IMG/VR virus record: IMGVR_UViG_3300023210_000211
Span: 1-24,534 of that record
Length of the DNA stretch: 24,534 nt
Source of the DNA: a virus
Reading direction: 5' to 3' (one strand)
The translations under genes and the position numbers were made by a program. The notes under the pieces were generated by a model. That model was not told the origin of the DNA and ran no database searches. It saw only the letters and a list, made by a program, of their open reading frames with translations. Below, in pieces: positions 14,744 to 22,267 of the stretch. Position 1 is the first letter of the stretch, and each line of letters begins with the position of its first letter.

Positions 14744-15565
14744 TTATCTGAGTCTTGTGAACAGGTAATGAATGTAACCTGCTGCGGTATCAGATCCGGC
14801 TGAACCTGTATAAGTCAGGCTGACTGCGTTGGCTCCAGTGCAGACATGGCCATCAGGATCAAAGTTTGTACCATCATCCATCAAGGCCCCTGAAGTGGTC
14901 AGGGTCACAAGAGGATAACCAGCGGTTGCAACTGATACTCCAGCAAGGAACCCGTTTGCATCTCCAGCTGTTTCAGAAGAAAGCAGGCCAATGTCAATTG
15001 TTTCAGTGGCATCTACTGTCACAATTTCAGCCTGTACATGCTCGATAAGAGTATCATACTGAAAATTAACACCTGTGTCAGTCTCTGAGTTATCAGAAGC
15101 ACCAAACCATATCATTCCAGTATGCTGCTCACCTGGGCTCTCATCAATTATGATAGTATGCTGATACTGATTGAAGTCCTCAACAAAGGCCGTATAACCA
15201 CCATCTGTATTGACTACGATCAGATCTACATTCTCATCCCCTGCCTCGCCTGGGTCAACTCTAAACCTTACATAGTCATTACATGTAACAGAGCTTGCAA
15301 AGGCTGTAGCTGATACAGGATTGGTGATTGATGTCATGGTGTCATCATCAAACTTATAAAGAGTCTCCGCTGTGTCAGAGTTTGCCTGTAGAACCTTAAA
15401 AGTAATCCCTGAGGTCTCCCTGACAAGGTTTTTCTCTCCAATGGCATTCGTTGTGCCATCCCAAGAGTAAACGGCTGCTGTCATGTCCTTAAATTCTGCC
15501 TGAGCTGCGCCTGCATAAACACAGAACATCATCGCAATTGTGATCAGTGTAAAAAGTTTTTTCAT
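14744..15565 (-). CDS. Secreted-type beta-rich virion/decoration candidate
   Basis: The protein has 273 residues. Residues 1-23 (MKKLFTLITIAMMFCVYAGAAQA) form a textbook signal peptide with an A-x-A cleavage site before EFKDM. The mature part is beta-rich and poor in lysine. It includes SITNPVSATAFASS, VRFRVDPGEAGDENVDLIVV, GYTAFVEDF, YQHTIIIDESPGEQHTGMIW and DTLIEHVQAEIVTVDATETI. The NPVSATAF...VDLIV.(D/N)T.GGYTAFVEDF pattern recurs in capsid-proximal phage proteins that I would call decoration or head-fibre candidates. The gene is the last before the terminator and lies just downstream of the capsid and three-repeat genes. GGAGAGGA overlaps the stop of the preceding gene and lies 4 bases before the ATG, so the signal-peptide start is well supported. 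Confidence 0.7.
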   Translation of the reverse strand: MKKLFTLITIAMMFCVYAGAAQAEFKDMTAAVYSWDGTTNAIGEKNLVRETSGITFKVLQANSDTAETLYKFDDDTMTSITNPVSATAFASSVTCNDYVRFRVDPGEAGDENVDLIVVNTDGGYTAFVEDFNQYQHTIIIDESPGEQHTGMIWFGASDNSETDTGVNFQYDTLIEHVQAEIVTVDATETIDIGLLSSETAGDANGFLAGVSVATAGYPLVTLTTSGALMDDGTNFDPDGHVCTGANAVSLTYTGSAGSDTAAGYIHYLFTRLR

Positions 15566-15566
15566 G

Positions 15567-16226
15567 TTATCCTCTCCAAGAGTTGGAATTATTGCCCACG
15601 GTGTTACCCCGTGAGTTTTCCACTCTCATTAAAATGTTTGCTGTGAACCAAAGAGCCTCATAATTGGTATCAGTAACACCCGAATCGGAATCAAGCTGCT
15701 CTGTGAGTGTCTCAATTGCGTCAACCAGGTCATACAACCAATCAACTAGCTCTCTCTGAGGGCCTAAACCACTACCAGGATTAAACCAAAACGCCTTGCC
15801 ATTGCCAAGGGTATTACCCTGCTGGTTTGTAACCATCTTAAGGCATTTAGCCGTATATACGTTCGCCTCATAATCAGTGTCATTAACAGTTCCATCCGCG
15901 TCAAGCTGCTCTGTCAATGTCTCAAGGCTGTCATATATCTGATAGGCAAGCTCAATCAGTCCGTCTGCGCTCTCTCCATAAGGACTGATCTTTTTGAAAT
16001 TCTTTTCGGCAAGGTACTGACCTGTTTTATTGCCCCTGGTATCCTCAATAATTGTATTGAAAATAGCAGTATAGCAATTAGCCTCGTAAGTTTCATCAGT
16101 GACACCACCATCATCATCCAGCTTGGTGCAGATGCCCTTAATTGAGCTGACTATCATATACAGCAAATTGACAAGATCTTTCTGACTCAAGCCAGTGGGC
16201 TTTATATCAGGGTATATACTCGCCAT
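15567..16226 (-). CDS. Three-repeat protein of the head region, unknown function
   Basis: The 219-residue protein is built from three copies of a 55-60 residue helical unit at about 12-69, 86-142 and 153-212 (period 70-72). Each unit has a leucine/tyrosine-rich helix (LLYMIVSSIKGICTKLD, LAYQIYDSLETLTEQLD, WLYDLVDAIETLTEQLD), a D/G/V/T turn, and a [TN]D-x-x-YEA-x-x-[YF]TA segment, and ends near (R/Q)GN(T/K). The linkers contain glycine and proline. There is no signal peptide or membrane segment. It follows the capsid-linked 229-residue gene by 3 bases and precedes the secreted-type gene by 1. The family is not recognised; the modular helical repeats suggest a spacer, neck or decoration role. 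Confidence 0.75.
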   Translation of the reverse strand: MASIYPDIKPTGLSQKDLVNLLYMIVSSIKGICTKLDDDGGVTDETYEANCYTAIFNTIIEDTRGNKTGQYLAEKNFKKISPYGESADGLIELAYQIYDSLETLTEQLDADGTVNDTDYEANVYTAKCLKMVTNQQGNTLGNGKAFWFNPGSGLGPQRELVDWLYDLVDAIETLTEQLDSDSGVTDTNYEALWFTANILMRVENSRGNTVGNNSNSWRG

Positions 16227-16229
16227 AAA

Positions 16230-16919
16230 TTACACCTCTACATTGTTGGATATGCTGCCTGCTACATCGTCAAGGGAATCCTCAGACTCTCCAGAAATGG
16301 AACTTGCAACACGTTCAACCTTTAAATGAGGATTGATAATTATACCAAAAAGCTTTCTCAGCCTGCTACTCTGGTTAGGATCAAGAAGGACATAGTTGGT
16401 GTCAACCTGTACACCGCCCTTTCTTTTCAGCTTGAAAAGCAACTGAGCCCTAAGGCTGTGGCTTTCCACTATCGCAACGGTAATCTTTCCGCCGTCTTCA
16501 AGTTCAAGCGTCCTGTCAAAAACGATGTCAGTGTTTTCTCCTCCATTGTCATAATCCCTTAAGACTCTTGAATGATAGCTCTTTAGGGTAACAACTTTAT
16601 CCTTTGGGGCCTGTCCGTCTCTTTTGTCAACAGTGATTGTTACGGCTTTGCCTGAAGGATCTTGAGGAACAAACATCTGGGGGTTAAGGCCAACAACATA
16701 TGTTGTAGGTGTCAACACCTCACCGATATGAACCTTTTCATTCAAAGGATATCCATCAAAAGGGGCAGGAGTCCTTGCAGTATCCTGACTCAGTTGCTTG
16801 AAATCCTTCATGGAAAAGCTTCTGATATCAACCTTTTTAAGGTCTTTCTCAAGGTCGCTTTGCCTCTTCTTGTTCTCTGCTTTGCTTGCAGGATCTATAA
16901 GCTTTTGATCTTTTGCCAT
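16230..16919 (-). CDS. Head-region protein of unknown function downstream of the capsid gene
   Basis: The protein has 229 residues. Residues 1-45 are a highly charged helix (MAKDQKLIDPASKAENKKRQ, then DLEKDLKKVDIRSF). Residues 60-200 are predicted beta strands (NEKVHIGEVLTPTTYVVGLN, AVTITVDKRDG, TDIVFDRTLELEDGGKITVAI, LLFKLKRKGGVQVDTNYVLL). The acidic C-terminus (ISGESEDSLDDVAGSISNNV) may be disordered. It is the first gene after the hairpin cluster that follows the major capsid gene. It could be a head-decoration, head-stabilising or connector-associated protein, but I recognise no family. TGGAGAGAAA before the ATG serves as the ribosome binding site. Confidence 0.7.
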   Translation of the reverse strand: MAKDQKLIDPASKAENKKRQSDLEKDLKKVDIRSFSMKDFKQLSQDTARTPAPFDGYPLNEKVHIGEVLTPTTYVVGLNPQMFVPQDPSGKAVTITVDKRDGQAPKDKVVTLKSYHSRVLRDYDNGGENTDIVFDRTLELEDGGKITVAIVESHSLRAQLLFKLKRKGGVQVDTNYVLLDPNQSSRLRKLFGIIINPHLKVERVASSISGESEDSLDDVAGSISNNVEV

Positions 16920-16931
16920 TTTCTCTCCATA

Positions 16932-17016
16932 CTATCCCGTTAGTTGGGATAGGAAGGGCAAGCGGGAGATTCTTGCCCTTGTCAGGATGTACGGCCAGTA
17001 CACCCCTATCCTATCA
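16932..17016 (-). promoter_or_regulatory. Array of hairpins after the major capsid gene
   Basis: The 104-base gap holds consecutive perfect inverted repeats: CTATCCC/GGGATAG (16932-16938 and 16946-16952), AAGGGCAAG/CTTGCCCTT (16954-16962 and 16972-16980, 9 bp) and TGTAC/GTACA (16988-16992 and 16998-17002). The GGGATAGG arm can also pair with CCTATCC at 17006-17012, offering an alternative fold. No T-run follows any stem, so RNA processing, 3'-end protection of capsid mRNA or partial attenuation is likelier than intrinsic termination. Confidence 0.6.
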
Positions 17017-17023
17017 AGCCAAA

Positions 17024-18013
17024 TTAATTATTGGTCCTCATTGTTCTGACAGCGATCACAGCATTGTCAGCACCGTTAAACACATTCTTGGTTGTTCCAT
17101 AGATGGAACCGATACAGAAACCAACCTTATTCTTGTAGTCAAAGGTTTTCTCTGTCCAGATCTTACGCTTTGCGTATGCAATGGCACCGGCTCCGCAACC
17201 CATAAAAAGTGAAGTGGTTCCGTTTACATTGGCACCAGATCCCCAGTTTGTGGATGTGGCTGTTCTGGAATGCTCATGGATAGCTGTACCCTTATGCACT
17301 CCAAGTGCTGTATGGAATATAGGGTTATCAGGTCCAGCCTTCATAGCTTCACGCTGAGCCTGCGCCCATGCGGCGTCTCTTTCAGACAGGTCAAAAGCTG
17401 AGTCAGGAGAGGTCACAAAAGCAAAGCCCTCTTTCCCCATCATCTTCTTTCCTATGATCTTTGGAGTTGCCTTGTGAGCGTATGCAACACACTTACTGAT
17501 AAGGCTTAGAGTGAGATAGTCACCCGCCTCGATAGTTGCTGTACTGGTTGCATCACCACCATAAATAACCTTTGTTGGAGATGTGCCAAGATCAGTGAAG
17601 AAATCCTGATCAATAGTCTCAGCCATCCACCTTTTAAGCAGCTCCTTGGCCCATTTCCTGACGCTCTTGTCAGATGGGTACTGATCAGAAAGCTTTCCAA
17701 AGGTACGGATTGCGTTTCTTTTCTGGTCCAGGGTGATAGCATCATCAAATACATCTGGAACTTCCTCATTGCCTTCCATGGTGGAGTCACCAGATACACC
17801 AGATCCTGAAAGATCCCTGAGCTGTCCAAAGTTGTGCTGATATCCCTGCTCTTTCTCAAGGTCAGGAAATTCAACTATAAAATCATTCATTTCAGATGGA
17901 CCAACAAAACCATGTCCGTAGAAATAAGACTCAGTCTTTGCCTCTATCCACCATCTCTTAGCCCAAGTCTGGGCTGTCAGTGCGTCTGTAGTTTTAAATT
18001 CCCAATCTGCCAT
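17024..18013 (-). CDS. Major capsid protein, DUF4043 / N4-gp56 type (HK97 fold)
   Basis: The protein has 329 residues. Hallmarks of the Phage_capsid_3 (PF13252) / N4-gp56 group are visible: WAKRWWIEAKTESYFYGHGF near the N-terminus; LRDLSGSGVSGDSTMEGNEE (about 65-84), the family's most typical stretch; DDAITLDQKRNAIRTFGKLSDQ; and WMAETIDQDFFTDL. A C-terminal P-domain region includes FAFVTSPDSAFDL, GVHKGTAIHEHSR, LFMGCGAGAIAYAKRKIW and GFCIGSIYGTTKNVF. It forms the icosahedral shell, aided by the acidic scaffold gene just upstream (28-base gap). AAAGGAC precedes the ATG. There is no signal peptide, in contrast to several neighbours. Confidence 0.88.
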   Translation of the reverse strand: MADWEFKTTDALTAQTWAKRWWIEAKTESYFYGHGFVGPSEMNDFIVEFPDLEKEQGYQHNFGQLRDLSGSGVSGDSTMEGNEEVPDVFDDAITLDQKRNAIRTFGKLSDQYPSDKSVRKWAKELLKRWMAETIDQDFFTDLGTSPTKVIYGGDATSTATIEAGDYLTLSLISKCVAYAHKATPKIIGKKMMGKEGFAFVTSPDSAFDLSERDAAWAQAQREAMKAGPDNPIFHTALGVHKGTAIHEHSRTATSTNWGSGANVNGTTSLFMGCGAGAIAYAKRKIWTEKTFDYKNKVGFCIGSIYGTTKNVFNGADNAVIAVRTMRTNN

Positions 18014-18041
18014 TTTAAAGTCCTTTCAGACTTGATACCGA

Positions 18042-19148
18042 TCAAATAGGATCCCAGTCTATACCTGGAAACTTATCCTTAAGAGATTGAGGGGCATCCT
18101 TTAAAAAGCCACCATACTCTTTCTCAGACATATTATTCATCTTAGAAACCATCTGGTGCTCTGACATTTGCTCAAAAGACTCCCACTTATTACCAGCTGG
18201 CCTGTCTCCACTTCCACCCTGTACTGTATGGCCCGGGTTCTGCTTGAGCTTATTGCCCAAATTCCTGGCTCCATTCTTCAGGGCATCCTCTATGATCTTA
18301 TCCTTAAACAAATAAGTGTAAGCCACGTCAAGGTTTGTGGTGTGATTCTTAGGGTCAGATATAAAATCTATGACCTGCTGTAATGCACCGTCAACCCCTG
18401 CGACTTCATCAGATGATAAGGCTTTAAGATCTTCTTTGCCATAATGGTTTTTCGCAAATGTCTCTTTAAAGGTTGAAACATCACGCTCCGCCTGGGCTTT
18501 CTCTTCCTCTGCTGCGGTTGCCTGCTTGGCCTGCTCTGCCCTCACTTCGTCATTGGCTCGCTCTGTGTTGAGCTTCCAAGAGATATAAAGGTCTGCTGCT
18601 GCCATTGGGTCAACTTTCTGCACTTCGGCTAGAGTCTTGCCCTTGTGAGTCCCAGAATCAACAATCAGGTTTGCTGCTGCTGCTGGGCTGGTATCCTGTA
18701 TCTGTGTGGATACCTGAGCAGGCGTAGGCTGAGTGTTTTTAGGGGCAGGGGCCTTGTAATCAGCCGGTGCCTTATCTGGGTGCAGTTCGTAATATTTCTC
18801 AACTCCTAAGGTCTTGATCAGTTCAAGTTCACGTTTAGTTTCGTTTTTCTCCCAAGTAAGCGCGTCAATCCTTTTGTCAAGATTGCTCTTTGGTTCACCT
18901 GGTACGGGTTCTTGGCCTCCTGGCTCTGGCTCCTGCTCACCCTCTTTGTCTGGGTCAACATTTGGCTCTGGCTCAGCTGGTTGCTCTGGTTCTTGTCCTG
19001 GGTCAGCTGGTGGGTCGTCAATCGCTGGCTCACCTTCTGTCCCTGGTTCAGGATTTCCAGGTTCCTGTGCAGGCTCCTCCTGCGGCTCTACTTCTCCCAA
19101 TTCGACTAATTCCTCTGGTGTAAAGCCTTCATTTAAATCTACTCCCAT
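18042..19148 (-). CDS. Scaffolding protein, acidic proline-rich N-terminus
   Basis: The protein has 368 residues. Residues 1-85 are strongly acidic and proline-rich with EP/QEP/DP repeats (VELGEVEPQEEPAQEPGNPE, PGQEPEQPAEPEPNVDPD). Residues 85-110 contain a coiled-coil element (LDKRIDALTWEKNETKRELELI). The middle holds another long helix (ERANDEVRAEQAKQATAAEE). The C-terminus (WESFEQMSEHQMVSKMNNMS) probably contacts the shell. This composition and the place between portal and capsid genes are standard for scaffolds of P22/N4-like phages. The scaffold acts inside the procapsid and leaves or is degraded before packaging. AAGGAG lies 7 bases before the ATG. Confidence 0.85.
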   Translation of the reverse strand: MGVDLNEGFTPEELVELGEVEPQEEPAQEPGNPEPGTEGEPAIDDPPADPGQEPEQPAEPEPNVDPDKEGEQEPEPGGQEPVPGEPKSNLDKRIDALTWEKNETKRELELIKTLGVEKYYELHPDKAPADYKAPAPKNTQPTPAQVSTQIQDTSPAAAANLIVDSGTHKGKTLAEVQKVDPMAAADLYISWKLNTERANDEVRAEQAKQATAAEEEKAQAERDVSTFKETFAKNHYGKEDLKALSSDEVAGVDGALQQVIDFISDPKNHTTNLDVAYTYLFKDKIIEDALKNGARNLGNKLKQNPGHTVQGGSGDRPAGNKWESFEQMSEHQMVSKMNNMSEKEYGGFLKDAPQSLKDKFPGIDWDPI

Positions 19149-19176
19149 ATTACTCCTTTTTGCATGTCTCTTATGA

Positions 19177-19227
19177 GGCCGACAAGTAGCCTATTAAGTG
19201 CATGTCATTAATGGCTGACAAGGGGCC
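19177..19227 (-). repeat. Pair of imperfect hairpin repeats upstream of the scaffold gene
   Basis: Two direct copies of a 15-base unit lie in the 86-base gap: GGCCGACAAGTAGCC (19177-19191) and GGCTGACAAGGGGCC (19213-19227). They match at 12 of 15 positions, and each can close with a GGC/GCC stem. TGTCA/TGACA (19203-19207 and 19216-19220) gives a competing stem. They may be a regulatory RNA or DNA site for the scaffold-capsid unit. Confidence 0.45.
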
Positions 19228-19234
19228 ATGATTC

Positions 19235-19480
19235 CTATTTTTCTTTTACCTTAAGCTCAATCTTAAAAAGGCCGGTCACGGTGTACTTATCAGCCTCATA
19301 GTCAGCTGGTAACAGGCTCCTGTCTATCTCAAACCGTCTTGGCCCGATTATCTTCTCACCTTCCAGGGTGATCCTTGCGGCTCTACGATCTACAGACTGA
19401 AACTTGACCTCACCGCCTATCTCAACTTCTATAACTTCCTTTTTCTTGGGCTTCTTTGGTGCTCTCTTCTTAACTGCCAT
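19235..19480 (-). CDS. Small basic protein between portal and scaffold, unknown function
   Basis: The protein has 81 residues. The N-terminus is very basic (MAVKKRAPKKPKKKEVIEVE). The rest alternates beta strands and charged residues (IGGEVKFQSVDRRAARITLE, RFEIDRSLLPADYEADKYTV, LFKIELKVKEK). The ATG directly follows the portal stop codon, and AAGGAG lies in the last portal codons, so it is translationally coupled. Its place suggests a head-assembly accessory, such as a small decoration or portal-associated protein that binds nucleic acid through its lysine-rich tail, but no family is recognised. Confidence 0.72.
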   Translation of the reverse strand: MAVKKRAPKKPKKKEVIEVEIGGEVKFQSVDRRAARITLEGEKIIGPRRFEIDRSLLPADYEADKYTVTGLFKIELKVKEK

Positions 19481-21412
19481 TTATTGCGCTCCTTGTTGTT
19501 GTATTTGCTGTTGTTGGGCCTGTAATTCTGCCCTTTCCCTTTGTCTCTGCCTTTCTACCACTGAATCCTTATTCGGATCATCTATATAGTCAAGAGCTGC
19601 CTCTGTATCAAATATCTGGGCATTTCTAAGCTCTATTGCTGCTCCAAGTTTTGCCATCCTATTGGTGGGCATACTTGAACCAGCTGTGATTTTAACATCA
19701 ATATCAACTATGGAAAGCTCTGGGTTGCCATCAATGGGGGATATAAGGTTAAGAGCCTCAAGCCATCTGTTTTTTATTAAGATACCCTGCTCTTTCTTCA
19801 TCCTGGCGATCTCTTCAACAGCCTGGCCCTGCTCTTCTGCCTGCTGTATCTTCTGCTCGGCCTCAAGCCTCTCCTCTTCTGGCAACCACTCATACAACTC
19901 AGAATCCTCTATCAACCTCTCCCATTGGTCACGACTCCAGAAGCGCATGCACTTTGCAATGATGGACTTGCCAAGCCTGACCAAGGCTGACTCCAAGGCC
20001 CTCAAGAAAGGCTTTGACATCATCGCACCAAACTCCTGAAGAGCGTAAACAGTCTGCCATGCTATGCGCTCTGATATGTTTCCACGCATTACATCGGATA
20101 AGTCATACTGATTATCAACATCAGTTGAATTAAGCTGCTCAAGCTCACCAAATAACTGCACATTGGCTGCACCAGACCCCAATCTGTAAGGCTGAAAGGC
20201 TGCGTTTTGATCAACTATAAGCTCAGACCCTGGTGTACCTGGTTGACCCTGCCAGACCGCATTCTTTGGCCTGACTACTGGACTTGCTGCAAGCTGAGTA
20301 ACTGCATATGTCAGCTGCGCTCTACGCTTTATTAGGTCCCTGTTACTCTCCACTGCATAATTAGTTGGGCTCATTGGGTAGGCTGTTCTGGTCCTGTGAT
20401 GTGGTAGCCCTGCCCAATCAATAATAGGCTCGCCATCGGCGTCCACACCCTCAGGGTTCACCTCATTGCTCATCACCTTTTTGCCAACTATAACAATCTT
20501 TCGTCTTACTTCTCTTCCCTTCTCAATGACCTCCACAACTTTGTTGGCCTCAATAGCTGCATCAGCCTCTTCCTTGGTCTCAAAAGTAACAGGAACCACT
20601 TTCATACCATTGACTTGATAACCAAAGTATTCAGGCACAGTCTCAAGCATCCAAGCTTCTATCTCCCATACCATGGGCCGCTCATCACAGTCAGCGTCTT
20701 TCTCACTCACGTTCTCTGCATAGTTGTCACCTGAAGTAAGCCCCTCTGAAAGGGTCGGCTCTCCTATGTCACTGCTGGTGCTAAACTGGATATCCTCTTC
20801 TTTAATCCCAGGATAGTGTGACTTGATATAGTCTGGGGTTCTCTCTATGGCCTTAATCATGTGGGTGTCAGAGAAATCTCTTTTGCGGCTCTTCGGATCC
20901 CAATAGAAATTAGTCGGGTCTTCCTCTGCAAATATTATTCTGCCAAATGGCCCCTTAGTGACATCAAACCAACAACCTATCATTCCCTGAGCACCAACCT
21001 TGGCTTCCTCTACCAGGCGGTAAGTCTCATCTTGTCCCTCATTCTTCTCCCAGACAACATCGTTCGCCCTTTTAAGGAGTTCAGCAACATACAGGTCACC
21101 CTTTCCTATGGGGTTAAACTTAAGCTCTGGTTTCTGGTCTGTGACTATTGCAGATGCACCCTGAACACCCTTAACAATCTTATTGATGGTAGGCTGATCA
21201 ATACCAAGCTTTGACATCTCTTGGATATCTTTCTCGGTAAGGATCTCGTTTTCCATAGCATCCCATGCAATCTTACGGTCCTTGATCCATTTTGCCCTTG
21301 CAGTCGCACCATCATAATACTTTAGGGTCTTATAGACCTCCTTGACCTCATCAGGCATGTCTCCACACTTACATATAAAATCAAGGCTTGATGTGACTAT
21401 TGATTCTGGCAT
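19481..21412 (-). CDS. Portal protein, P22 gp1-like
   Basis: The protein has 643 residues. Portal features in order are: an N-terminal helical wing (VYKTLKYYDGATARAKWIKD, DWM-type A-W-D-A-M-E-N); IVKGVQGASAIVTDQKPELK; the stem/clip region with VEEAKVGAQGMIGCWFDVTK, FAEEDPTNFYWDPKSRKRDF and DTHMIKAIERTPDYIKSHYP; a crown helix region (NRDLIKRRAQLTYAVTQLAA); and a glutamine-rich C-terminal barrel-like coil (EERLEAEQKIQQAEEQGQ, RERAELQAQQQQIQQQGAQ). The dodecameric portal is the DNA gate at one capsid vertex and docks the terminase. Its size is close to the P22 portal (725 residues). It starts directly after the stop of the previous gene with GGAGG 10 bases upstream. Confidence 0.85.
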   Translation of the reverse strand: MPESIVTSSLDFICKCGDMPDEVKEVYKTLKYYDGATARAKWIKDRKIAWDAMENEILTEKDIQEMSKLGIDQPTINKIVKGVQGASAIVTDQKPELKFNPIGKGDLYVAELLKRANDVVWEKNEGQDETYRLVEEAKVGAQGMIGCWFDVTKGPFGRIIFAEEDPTNFYWDPKSRKRDFSDTHMIKAIERTPDYIKSHYPGIKEEDIQFSTSSDIGEPTLSEGLTSGDNYAENVSEKDADCDERPMVWEIEAWMLETVPEYFGYQVNGMKVVPVTFETKEEADAAIEANKVVEVIEKGREVRRKIVIVGKKVMSNEVNPEGVDADGEPIIDWAGLPHHRTRTAYPMSPTNYAVESNRDLIKRRAQLTYAVTQLAASPVVRPKNAVWQGQPGTPGSELIVDQNAAFQPYRLGSGAANVQLFGELEQLNSTDVDNQYDLSDVMRGNISERIAWQTVYALQEFGAMMSKPFLRALESALVRLGKSIIAKCMRFWSRDQWERLIEDSELYEWLPEEERLEAEQKIQQAEEQGQAVEEIARMKKEQGILIKNRWLEALNLISPIDGNPELSIVDIDVKITAGSSMPTNRMAKLGAAIELRNAQIFDTEAALDYIDDPNKDSVVERQRQRERAELQAQQQQIQQQGAQ

Positions 21413-21880
21413 CTAACACTTCCCTCCAGGTACTACGATATTGGGGTTCTTCTCCACAAGGAACATGGGCTGGAAGGTCTGAGAGAACCTTATTTCATAT
21501 TCGCTGATCTGAGCTGAATCCAGCATACCAACGCCCCTATCAAGGAAGACATCAAGTATACCATTGACCACAGGCTCTCTTTCCTTCTCTGTAACCTCTG
21601 ACAGCTTCTGGTCACACTTAATGCAAATCATTCTCTGCATAACTTCACCGAGATCCTTTAAACCATATCCCACTTCCCACTCATCAACCTTGTGAGTATA
21701 TATCTTATCCTTGTCCAGGCTCTGGAATATACCATTCCTGACCGCCATTACAGGAGCCTTGTTGATGTTCTCCACAAAGTTACGCAGATCCTCAAAGGCT
21801 TTCCGGTATCTCTTACGGGTTCGCCTCATGGCTCCGCTTTCTTTGATTGTCCTTAGTTTCTCCCTTGAATCATGTGACAT
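21413..21880 (-). CDS. Small protein with CxxC motif between terminase and portal, unknown function
   Basis: The protein has 155 residues. The N-terminal half is a basic helix (SREKLRTIKESGAMRRTRKR, YRKAFEDLRNFVENINKAP). The middle has WEVGYGLKDLGEVMQRMICI followed by KCDQKLSEVT, which gives a single CIKC motif near residue 95. The C-terminus is beta-rich (EISEYEIRF-like and FQPMFLVEKNPNIVVPGGKC) and ends in a terminal cysteine. There is no signal peptide. One CxxC pair with a distant cysteine could bind a metal only through dimers. It overlaps nothing but abuts the portal start. The family is not recognised; a packaging- or portal-linked role is suggested by position alone. Confidence 0.7.
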   Translation of the reverse strand: MSHDSREKLRTIKESGAMRRTRKRYRKAFEDLRNFVENINKAPVMAVRNGIFQSLDKDKIYTHKVDEWEVGYGLKDLGEVMQRMICIKCDQKLSEVTEKEREPVVNGILDVFLDRGVGMLDSAQISEYEIRFSQTFQPMFLVEKNPNIVVPGGKC

Positions 21881-21889
21881 ACTGGCCTC

Positions 21890-22255
21890 TTAATTATATC
21901 TGTAATAAACGATGAGTTCTGCTGTCCCTGAGGTGGTAAACTCTGCGTAAATACCAGACGGACAATCAAAATTAAGTCCTGTGGCCCCATTCAAGCCAAG
22001 GTTTGCAGCCACAATGCCATGTGTTGGCACTATCTCCCTGCCTGTGTTGTCTGTCCCATCATAGATAGTGAAAGCAGAGACGTCATTTGTCCCATCAGTC
22101 CCCATCAGGTAGCCCTTCATTATGGCTGATCCATTGGCAATGATACCTGAAGAGGTTAGCTTCTTAAACTGAAATGCCCCCTCTTCTGCGTGTCCTGCTC
22201 CAGAAAGACAAACAAGCCCGATTACCGCTATTATTGCTATAAATCTTTTTATCAT
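21890..22255 (-). CDS. Small secreted-type beta-sandwich protein
   Basis: The protein has 121 residues. Residues 1-23 (MIKRFIAIIAVIGLVCLSGA, ending GHA) are a signal peptide cleaved before EEGAFQF. The mature 98 residues look like a single beta-sandwich: FKKLTSSGIIANGSAIMKGY, DVSAFTIYDGTDNTGREIVP, GIVAANLGLNGATGLNFDCP, SGIYAEFTTSGTAELIVYYR. The LTIYD-x-T-x-x-x-G...ELIVYYR pattern is common in small phage capsid- or fibre-associated proteins, which are normally without signal peptide. AAGGAG lies 9 bases before the ATG and overlaps the upstream stop, so the start is sound. It lies between terminase and portal genes, so expression is late. Virion decoration or envelope display are both possible. 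Confidence 0.7.
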   Translation of the reverse strand: MIKRFIAIIAVIGLVCLSGAGHAEEGAFQFKKLTSSGIIANGSAIMKGYLMGTDGTNDVSAFTIYDGTDNTGREIVPTHGIVAANLGLNGATGLNFDCPSGIYAEFTTSGTAELIVYYRYN

Positions 22256-22267
22256 GATCTCATCTCC

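Noticed and set aside
16932-17016. N4-type virion RNA polymerase hairpin promoters
   Set aside because: The capsid is N4-gp56-like, but N4 promoters have 5-7 bp stems with three-base loops and a virion RNA polymerase; the loops here are 5-9 bases and no such polymerase gene is in view.
18814-19176. Plus-strand serine/glycine-rich frame of 120 codons
   Set aside because: It is the antisense of the EP-rich scaffold N-terminus; the low-complexity product follows from that repeat.
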